A stretch of 8,372 bases of DNA from Rhodoferax sp. Lineage in GTDB: Bacteria; Pseudomonadota; Gammaproteobacteria; Burkholderiales; Burkholderiaceae_C. A program made the translations under genes and the position numbers. The first letter of the stretch is position 1. Each line of letters opens with the position of its first letter. The notes below the pieces were generated by a model, which ran no database searches, had not been told where the DNA came from, and saw nothing but the letters and a program-made list of their open reading frames with translations. Below are positions 1-5,387 of the stretch, piece after piece. Where the stretch lies: contig JADGRK010000091.1 of NCBI GenBank assembly GCA_017880985.1, positions 1 to 8,372 of the forward strand, in the 5' to 3' direction.

Positions 1-747
1 GGCAATCGCCTTGATATTGACCAGGGTGGAGCGGTGGATTTGCCAGAACAAGGCCATGTCAATTTCTTCCACCAGCTCCTTGATCGGTTTGCGAATCAGC
101 GCCTCTTGCGTGGCGGTCTGCACCCGGGTATATTTTTCATCCGAAATAAAAAACAAAACATCTTGCACCGGAATCATCTGAATCGTCTGGCGCACGGTGG
201 CTTGAATCCATTGAAGTTTGGGCGCGCTCAGCGGGTTGATCTGCGCCGCCAGCCGCTGCAATAGTTGTTGCATATCGGGTGTGTGAGTGGCCAGCGGGGC
301 ACTTACCCGACTTTCCCCATCCGCCCCGCCGCTGTCCCGGTTTTGGCGCGCCCGCTCAGGCATGCGTTGCTTGATGCGCTCAACCGTGACCCGGAGCCGA
401 TCCGGCTCGGCCGGCTTGAGAACGTAATCGACCACACCCTGCTCAAACGCCTGCACCGCGTATTGATCGTAGGCGGTGATGAAAACAATCTCGCAGCCAG
501 GCCAGCCGTCGGCGTCCTCGTAGGTGGCGAGTTGGGCAATTTGCCGCGCCGCATCAACGCCTGTGAGGACCGGCATGCGAATATCAAGAAACACCACGTC
601 GGGGTGATGTTGCTCGGTCAGGCTGACGGCCTCCTGGCCGTTCCTGGCTTCAGCCACAATCTCCAGCTCGGGCCATGCCGCGCGCAGGCGGGCACGAAGC
701 TGCTCACGCATCAGGCGTTCATCATCGGCAATCAAGGCGCGTGGCAT
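1..747 (-). CDS. LytTR-family response regulator (3' end outside window)
   Basis: This is a DNA-binding response regulator of the LytR/AlgR type, the cytoplasmic output partner of the histidine kinase just upstream. The visible 249 residues start with a receiver domain (about 2-125): acidic pair D8/D9, phospho-acceptor D55 in VVFLDIRMP, T91 in FITAYD and K111 in YVLKPAEP. A polar linker (about 130-165) leads to a LytTR DNA-binding domain from about 178, with DVLFFISDEKYTRVQT and the family hallmark FWQIHRSTLVNIKAI. The reading frame is open to the window edge, so roughly the last 25-35 residues of LytTR are missing. The ATG was chosen because it gives the normal receiver N-terminus and lies one base after the kinase stop (TGATATG), which suggests translational coupling. 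Phosphorylation at D55 would be expected to promote dimer binding to promoter repeats. Target genes cannot be inferred from this window. Confidence 0.95.
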   Translation of the reverse strand, partial: MPRALIADDERLMREQLRARLRAAWPELEIVAEARNGQEAVSLTEQHHPDVVFLDIRMPVLTGVDAARQIAQLATYEDADGWPGCEIVFITAYDQYAVQAFEQGVVDYVLKPAEPDRLRVTVERIKQRMPERARQNRDSGGADGESRVSAPLATHTPDMQQLLQRLAAQINPLSAPKLQWIQATVRQTIQMIPVQDVLFFISDEKYTRVQTATQEALIRKPIKELVEEIDMALFWQIHRSTLVNIKAIA

Positions 748-748
748 A

Positions 749-2080
749 TCAGGGCTCCATACTGGCGTGCGCTACATAAGGCAGCGTGATGGTGACTGCG
801 GTGCCGCCACCCTCGGGTTCAGTGATGTTGAGGCTGGCCTTGCCACCGTAAAGCAGCGCCAGCCGCTCCCGGATGTTACTCAAACCAATGCCAGTACCGG
901 CTGTATCGGCCTTGCCAAAGCCCAGACCGGTGTCAGCCACAGTGACCGCCAGCTTGCCATGCACAACTTCGGCGCTCACGGTCAATTTGCCACCTACCGC
1001 CTTGGGCTCCAGGCCGTGCTTGATGGCGTTTTCCACCAGACTTTGCAGCATCATGGGCGGGAACTCGGCCGACAACAGGCCGTCGCTGACGCGGATCTCG
1101 GTCTGCAGACGTTCCTCCATGCGCACTTTCAGGATTTCGAGATACGGGCGAATCATCGCCAGTTCGCGGCCCAGGTCGCGCGTGCCCTGCGCGTTGGCCT
1201 CGCGCATGGTGGGCATGCTGGCGCGCAGCAAGGCAATCAGGTTCTTTTGCATCATGCTGGCGCGCGCCGGGTCAGTCTCAATCAGGTGCTCGATGCTAGC
1301 CAGGGTGTTGAACAAAAAATGCGGCTCCACCTGCGCCTGCATGGCGGCCATGCGCGCCTCCACCACCTGGCGTTTCAAAGACTCCGACTCCGCCACTTCG
1401 GTCGCTTGTGCCGCCTTGGCCTCGGCCTGAATCTTGCCCTTGTATGAGACTTTGATGATGAAGGACAACAGGATGAACCACATCGTCAAGGGCATCAGCG
1501 GCTCGCCAAACTTGTGCCTGATCACATGCGGGCGCCGCTCATCTACCGCCGCTTCAACCGCGTCCGCCGCCTCTTGTCTGGCCTCTTCAAGGGCTGCCAG
1601 CAACTCCCTGCGCGCCTCGTCAACCGCTTCCTTGACCGTCTGTGAGTCGGCGCCTGGCGGCAAACTTATCGTCACACCCGGCGCATTCGGCGCCGTGTCG
1701 GGCGTTGCCGGTTGAGAGGCAGGCAATGCGGGCGGCGTGACCCGAGTGGAGATGTGGACGCCGCGCTCGTCGATGGAAATATCCACCCCCTCGCCGGTGC
1801 CTTTTTTCGACGCACTCGGTTTGGGCTGGGGCACGGGCGCTGACTTGCGCGTCCGCTTCGGCGCCTCAGCGTCGGCCACTATTTCAGAATAGGTCCAGCT
1901 CAGCGGTGGTATGTCATGAAGAATGCCCGTGGCAATGATCAACAGCAGCGACAAGACAAAGAACCGCTTCCAGCTGATGCTGACCAGCCAGCCCGCATAG
2001 GCGTGAAAAACTTTCAACCCCGCGCTATAAATGCGCGACCATCGGCCATTGCCGGTCTGCTTGATTGCTTCCTCGTTCAT
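749..2080 (-). CDS. LytS/AlgZ-type sensor histidine kinase with Pro/Ala-rich periplasmic region
   Basis: This inner-membrane sensor kinase (443 residues) should phosphorylate the adjacent LytTR regulator. From the N-terminus: a basic cytoplasmic tail; a membrane helix at about 39-55 (FFVLSLLLIIATGIL); a probably periplasmic stretch at 56-195; a second helix at about 196-212 (MPLTMWFILLSFIIKV); a coiled linker; a His_kinase domain with phospho-acceptor H254 in VEPHFLFNTL; and a HATPase domain with N-box SLVENAIKHG (N351), G1 box VADTGLGFG (D383) and G2 box GTGIGLSNIRERL. All catalytic motifs are intact. The periplasmic stretch is Pro/Ala-rich, with a short beta-like segment (DISIDERGVHIST) and an acidic Ala-rich helix (about 146-181), and matches no sensor domain I know. 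An in-frame ATG at 2137 would add 19 residues. I prefer the ATG at 2080 because GGTGG lies 7 bases upstream of it and the longer version starts with an atypical stretch. Confidence 0.93.
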   Translation of the reverse strand: MNEEAIKQTGNGRWSRIYSAGLKVFHAYAGWLVSISWKRFFVLSLLLIIATGILHDIPPLSWTYSEIVADAEAPKRTRKSAPVPQPKPSASKKGTGEGVDISIDERGVHISTRVTPPALPASQPATPDTAPNAPGVTISLPPGADSQTVKEAVDEARRELLAALEEARQEAADAVEAAVDERRPHVIRHKFGEPLMPLTMWFILLSFIIKVSYKGKIQAEAKAAQATEVAESESLKRQVVEARMAAMQAQVEPHFLFNTLASIEHLIETDPARASMMQKNLIALLRASMPTMREANAQGTRDLGRELAMIRPYLEILKVRMEERLQTEIRVSDGLLSAEFPPMMLQSLVENAIKHGLEPKAVGGKLTVSAEVVHGKLAVTVADTGLGFGKADTAGTGIGLSNIRERLALLYGGKASLNITEPEGGGTAVTITLPYVAHASMEP

Positions 2081-2087
2081 GTGGGTG

Positions 2088-2092
2088 CCACC
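2088..2092 (-). promoter_or_regulatory. Probable ribosome binding site of the histidine kinase gene
   Basis: On the minus strand GGTGG sits 7 bases before the ATG at 2080. It decides between this start and the upstream in-frame ATG at 2137, which has no purine-rich site at the right distance. Confidence 0.45.
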
Positions 2093-2239
2093 GTCTGATG
2101 CCTCGAATGATCCGACTGTACCGATTCGCCCCCCCATACGCCAGCGCCAGGCGATGCACTGCGTAAACAGCCGACAGGCTGCGACAACTCGGGACGCGCG
2201 AACATAAGCTGGTGAACGGCTCCCTGCGCGTCATCAATC

Positions 2240-2276
2240 CGTCGTTGCATGATTGACAGGGGCTGGAGGCCAGAAA
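2240..2276 (+). repeat. Partial second copy of the dispersed intergenic repeat
   Basis: The stretch around GCATGATTGACAGGGGCTGG repeats the right half of the element at 3696-3756: GCATGATTGAC is identical over 11 bases, then (A/G)GGGGCT(A/G)GA and a CCA follow in register. The left half with the GCTAT/ATAGC hairpin is not recognisable here, so this is a decayed or shorter copy. It lies just beyond the stop codon of the small GGDEF gene, in the gap before the histidine kinase gene. It has the same orientation as the other copy. Confidence 0.6.
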
Positions 2277-2279
2277 GCG

Positions 2280-2918
2280 CTAGTACAGAGGCATCATTCC
2301 AGAGGTCCTGGAAAAGTACATGGCCTGGTCAGCCACTTCCAGTATCTCTTTCATACTCTGCCCATCCTCGGGATAACAAGCAAAACCGATGCTGCCTCCG
2401 ACGCTGACGATGACCCCTGTTTCGAGGGTGACTTTCTCAGAAAGCACATCAATCAATTTTTGGCCCAGGGCCGCAACCTGCCTTCGCTCTTCAATCGACT
2501 CAATAATCAGGGCAAACTCGTCGCCCCCCAGACGTGCAACCGTATCGGACGCACGAACGGCGTCAACCAGGCGCCCTGCAACTGTCACCAGCACCAGATC
2601 ACCGGCGGCGTGGCCATAATTGTCATTGATCGCCTTGAAGTGGTTCAAGTCCACCATAAGAACAGCAAATTGTTTTTGACTTCGCTTTGAGTGTTCCAGC
2701 GCCAATCCGAAGCGATCCGCCAACAACGAGCGATTGGCCAGTCCTGTCAGGGAATCGTAGTACGCATGCGCCTTTAGCAATCGCTCTGATTTCTTTAGAC
2801 CTGCAACATGTCTTTGCAGTTGACTCTGTTCGGCGCGCGCATGCCGCAGCTTGATGGTCAAGACCAAAACCGTTGCTCCCATGGCAACCGCAATTGCAGC
2901 GAGGATAGTAGTTATCAA
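2280..2918 (-). CDS. Small membrane-anchored GGDEF diguanylate cyclase
   Basis: This protein should condense two GTP to cyclic di-GMP at the inner membrane. The 212 residues hold an N-terminal membrane helix (about 4-23, ILAAIAVAMGATVLVLTIKL), a short basic/coiled linker (24-50) and a GGDEF domain (about 51-212). The domain shows YYDSLTGLANR, the metal-binding D90 in MVDLNHFKAIND, the active-site GGDEF at 131-135, and the product-inhibition RxxD site (RASD, 122-125) five residues before it. There is no separate sensor domain. The start is uncertain: the frame has no ATG, and 2918 is a TTG without a clear ribosome binding site. The frame stays open for 11 more codons up to a TGA at 2952-2954. 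An ATG at 2953-2955 overlaps that TGA in another frame. Either a TTG start or a frameshift near the start is possible. It lies downstream of the exonuclease gene on the same strand. Confidence 0.88.
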   Translation of the reverse strand: MITTILAAIAVAMGATVLVLTIKLRHARAEQSQLQRHVAGLKKSERLLKAHAYYDSLTGLANRSLLADRFGLALEHSKRSQKQFAVLMVDLNHFKAINDNYGHAAGDLVLVTVAGRLVDAVRASDTVARLGGDEFALIIESIEERRQVAALGQKLIDVLSEKVTLETGVIVSVGGSIGFACYPEDGQSMKEILEVADQAMYFSRTSGMMPLY

Positions 2919-2992
2919 AGTGAAAGTTGGTATTTGTTGGATATTGTGTAGTCATTGCTATTGGATTGAGATGGCTTTCGACACCTGCTTAC

Positions 2993-3013
2993 AAAAAACC
3001 AGTTTCACGCTGG
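2993..3013 (-). terminator. Weak candidate terminator after the exonuclease gene
   Basis: On the minus strand CCAG, a 7-base loop and CTGG are followed directly by six T, about 35 bases after the exonuclease stop. The stem is only 4 bp, so this is a weak intrinsic-terminator candidate. If it is real, the small GGDEF gene would need its own promoter. Confidence 0.3.
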
Positions 3014-3047
3014 GCATCCACTGAGAGCCCCCATTTCAAGGCTGATT

Positions 3048-3644
3048 TCAGCACAGCCCCAGTGCATGGAAAACCCGAATCGCGGCATAGGCGTCGTTGG
3101 CCGCATAGATCAATTGAGCCTGACTCAGGCTGGGCACGGCCCAGTTGGAGGTGGACGCTTTCTTTGACTTGATGAAGCGCTGGTTGAATAGCACCGCCAC
3201 CGCCCCTTTGACGCCCATGTCCTTGCGGTAGCCGCGCGCGCGGAATACGGAATTGAGCTCCAGCACACCGACCGCATCCACACCGAGCTTGGTCTGGATG
3301 CGCCGGCGGTCATCACCCAGGCCAAAGCCGGCTTTGGTGAAGCCCGGTTGCGCCAGCAGTTGCGCCACCACCGAACGGCATTCATGATCATGCAATTGGA
3401 AAACCCAGGCCTTGTGCAGCGTGGCCAATTGCACGATGTGTGGCCCGTCGGAGACCTGCTCCTTGAAGAAGGTGGGTTTCGATTCAGTATCAAAGCCCCA
3501 GACCGTCGCCGCGCCGAGTTCAGCCCGCGCCTGCTGCGCCTGAGCGGCGGTGGCCACCAGCGCAATGCGGTCCGGCCCGAGGCGCTCAAATTCCGGCAGC
3601 AGCGCGATCTGCTCTTTGCTGGGGGTGGCGTGTTGGCTCTGCAT
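3048..3644 (-). CDS. Stand-alone DEDDy 3'-5' exonuclease domain protein
   Basis: This is a predicted metal-dependent 3'-5' exonuclease of the RNase D / DNA polymerase I proofreading superfamily (DEDDy). The 198 residues are little more than the nuclease domain. ExoI is WGFDTESKP with D52 and E54, ExoII is KAGFGLGDDRRRI with D112 (or D111), and ExoIII is QLIYAANDAY with Y180 and D184. The WAVPSLSQAQLIYAA stretch is the usual lead into ExoIII. There is no HRDC domain as in RNase D and no polymerase or helicase part, so the substrate (DNA or RNA) cannot be told from sequence. All four acidic residues and the tyrosine are present, so it should be active. The ATG at 3644 is the only reasonable start, although no strong ribosome binding site precedes it. 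It is divergent from the large GGDEF gene. Confidence 0.88.
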   Translation of the reverse strand: MQSQHATPSKEQIALLPEFERLGPDRIALVATAAQAQQARAELGAATVWGFDTESKPTFFKEQVSDGPHIVQLATLHKAWVFQLHDHECRSVVAQLLAQPGFTKAGFGLGDDRRRIQTKLGVDAVGVLELNSVFRARGYRKDMGVKGAVAVLFNQRFIKSKKASTSNWAVPSLSQAQLIYAANDAYAAIRVFHALGLC

Positions 3645-3695
3645 GAGGCTGTGGCGGCGTGAATGCCGAGCTTAACGCATGTCCAAGGGCGCCAT

Positions 3696-3756
3696 CAAAT
3701 CGCTATTGTTTTTATAGCTGCTTGCGCATGATTGACGGGGGCTAGACCCCAATTTT
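3696..3756 (+). repeat. Dispersed Comamonadaceae-type intergenic repeat
   Basis: This non-coding element contains a perfect inverted repeat, GCTAT-TGTTTTT-ATAGC (3702-3718), then GCTTGCGCATGATTGAC and a GGGG-CTAGA-CCCC hairpin (3738-3750). A partial second copy occurs at 2240-2276. From memory, very similar sequences occur many times between genes in Comamonadaceae genomes, but I know of no assigned function. It lies between the divergent exonuclease and GGDEF genes. Confidence 0.65.
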
Positions 3757-3770
3757 GCTCGTAAAATTGG
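3749..3770. repeat. Perfect 8-bp inverted repeat upstream of the GGDEF gene
   Basis: CCAATTTT, a 6-base spacer and AAAATTGG form a perfect 8-bp inverted repeat at the right end of the dispersed repeat, about 85 bases before the GGDEF start. It could be a hairpin end of the repeat or an operator. It is not followed by a T-run typical of a terminator. Confidence 0.5.
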
Positions 3771-3776
3771 CAGCTC

Positions 3777-3796
3777 CACAGTTTTCACAGTTTTCA
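3777..3796 (+). repeat. Tandem 9-bp direct repeat CACAGTTTT
   Basis: CACAGTTTT occurs twice in direct succession (3777-3785 and 3786-3794) and is followed by CA. It lies 58-77 bases before the GGDEF start codon. A possible -10 box TACAAT follows at 3820-3825, but I find no matching -35 box. The repeats could be a binding site for an activator of this gene, or simply slippage. Confidence 0.55.
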
Positions 3797-3853
3797 AAGC
3801 TCGACCGTGCTGGCGGGCCTACAATTTTGGATGCTTTGCTTGGAATCCCGGCT

Positions 3854-5353
3854 ATGAGACCGCCCAACCGTTTCCTGATTGCCATTAAAGATCGGCCGGT
3901 GGTTTCGCTGACGATTCTGGTGTCGATTTTGCTTGTTGGCGTGCTATTCGCCTTCGTGCTGGGGCAGCGCACGGCTCTTGATGATCTGGAATTGACGCTT
4001 GATCGCAGCGCCATCAGCCGCAAAAATCTTCTTCAGCGCGAATTGCAAAACCCCTTGCTGGTGCCTGAAGTGTTGGCCACTGCTCCGACGGTGCGAGCCT
4101 TGCTTGTCAGACCCAGCTTGGTAGCTGCCAGTGAACAAAACGCGGTGCTCGAGGAAACGGCGATCAACACGCGGGTTGAAGTGCTTTATGTGATGGATTT
4201 GAACGGTGACACTTTGGCCGCAAGCAATTGGCGAGCGAGTGATTCGTTCGTCGGCAAGAGCTACAAATTTCGCCCCTACTTTCAACAAGCAATAGCAGGC
4301 CAGACCGGACGCTATATTGCCAAAGGCGTCACCAGCGGCAAAATCGGCTACTACCTGGCGCGCCCGGTCAGCGTCGATGGCCATATTCGCGGTGTCGTGG
4401 TGGCCAAGAATTCACTTAATGCGTTGCAGTCCCGGGTTGATGATTTCTGGCGTGGAGACCGTGAGCTCAATCTGGTCAGCGATCTAAACGGCGTTCTGGT
4501 CGCCGCCCCGGTGAGCGCCTTCGTCTTCAAATCGATTGAGCCCATGACGGAGGCGACGCGCACGGCAATCGAAGTGAGTCGCCAGTATGGCAACGAGATC
4601 AGGGTACTGCCGATGACGCCGGGCAAAGCGCTGAGCCAATCGATTCGCTTGGTCGAATTCAGCGCGATCCCGGGTCAATCGTTTCTGCAAAAGTCCTATG
4701 TTTTTCCGGATCTCGGGATGCGGCTCTACCTGCATCTACCGGCTTCACGCTATTGGGAAATAGTGGCTGAGTTCACGGCCATGTTTTCGCTGCTGGCGCT
4801 GGTTGTTTTCCTGGTTTGCGTCGGCCTGTTTCAACGCGGGTCCTATACAGCCAAATTGATAGAAACTGCCATTCACGACCCATTGACAGGCCTGCACACG
4901 CGCTTGTACATGAGTGATTGGTGCGCGGCCGCAATCCGGGTGCATAACCGCGACCCTGGGGCGGGTTTCGGCCTGGCCGTATTTGATCTCGATTTGTTCA
5001 AACAAGTCAACGATAAGTACGGGCATCTGGCTGGCGACGAAGTGCTCAGACGGGTGGGCGAGATTGTTCGCAACGCGCTTCGGGGCGAAGACCTGGCGGT
5101 GCGTTTTGGTGGCGAAGAATTGGCGCTATTTGTGCGTTGCGCCGACCTGACCCAGGCGCTGGCACTGGCTGAGCGCATTCGCCGCAGCGTCGAACAGTTT
5201 AAGTTTCGCAGTCAGGGCGGGTGCATCCCGGTGACGCTGAGTGGCGGCGTTGCTTATCACACTGCGGGCGAGACGCTCGACGCTCTTTTTGCCCGAGCCG
5301 ACCAGAAGCTCTACGAAGCCAAAGAGCGCGGTCGCAATCAGATCAGGTCTTAG
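3854..5353 (+). CDS. Diguanylate cyclase with DctB-like periplasmic sensor domain
   Basis: This inner-membrane protein (499 residues) should make cyclic di-GMP in response to a periplasmic ligand. A membrane helix at about 16-36 is followed by a periplasmic sensor (about 37-300) and a second helix (about 307-326). The GGDEF domain (about 338-499) has HDPLTGLHTR, the metal-binding D378 in FDLDLFKQVND, the active-site GGEEL at 419-423 and an RxxD inhibitory site (RGED, 410-413). The sensor has stretches typical of the double-Cache domain of C4-dicarboxylate sensor kinases: YVMDLNGDTLAASNW, DSFVGKSYKFRPYFQQA and TSGKIGYYLARPV, then LVSDLNGVLVAA. A small carboxylate ligand is therefore plausible but not proven. 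The frame is open upstream to a TTG at 3755, but that lies inside an inverted repeat. The ATG at 3854 gives a normal N-terminus, with GGA nearby as a weak ribosome binding site. The gene stands alone and converges with the acyl-CoA ligase gene 34 bases away. Confidence 0.92.
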   Translation: MRPPNRFLIAIKDRPVVSLTILVSILLVGVLFAFVLGQRTALDDLELTLDRSAISRKNLLQRELQNPLLVPEVLATAPTVRALLVRPSLVAASEQNAVLEETAINTRVEVLYVMDLNGDTLAASNWRASDSFVGKSYKFRPYFQQAIAGQTGRYIAKGVTSGKIGYYLARPVSVDGHIRGVVVAKNSLNALQSRVDDFWRGDRELNLVSDLNGVLVAAPVSAFVFKSIEPMTEATRTAIEVSRQYGNEIRVLPMTPGKALSQSIRLVEFSAIPGQSFLQKSYVFPDLGMRLYLHLPASRYWEIVAEFTAMFSLLALVVFLVCVGLFQRGSYTAKLIETAIHDPLTGLHTRLYMSDWCAAAIRVHNRDPGAGFGLAVFDLDLFKQVNDKYGHLAGDEVLRRVGEIVRNALRGEDLAVRFGGEELALFVRCADLTQALALAERIRRSVEQFKFRSQGGCIPVTLSGGVAYHTAGETLDALFARADQKLYEAKERGRNQIRS

Positions 5354-5387
5354 AGCCGAAGGCTGGATGTGGCGTTTAGTTTGTACA

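Noticed and set aside
265..1447. Long plus-strand open frames (265-789, 767-1447, 873-1430) opposite the regulator and kinase genes
   Set aside because: Their translations are rich in His, Gln and Arg with no domain signature. They are antisense shadows of GC-rich genes whose minus-strand products have complete family motifs.
2168..2181. CAGCC/GGCTG hairpin between the small GGDEF gene and the kinase gene as a terminator
   Set aside because: It has a 5-bp stem with a 4-base loop and only three T after it on the minus strand, which is too weak to call.
2623..2955. 110-residue minus-strand frame starting with the ATG at 2955
   Set aside because: Most of it runs out of frame through the GGDEF coding sequence and gives a Cys/Arg-rich product without features. 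Only its first codons are of interest, as a possible original start of the GGDEF gene.
3755..3853. Upstream TTG start adding 33 residues to the large GGDEF protein
   Set aside because: The TTG lies inside a perfect inverted repeat at the end of the dispersed repeat, has no ribosome binding site, and the extra residues come before a typical N-terminus that begins at the ATG at 3854.
5354..5364. AGCC-GAA-GGCT hairpin between the convergent GGDEF and ligase genes as a terminator
   Set aside because: The stem is only 4 bp and no T-run follows on either strand.
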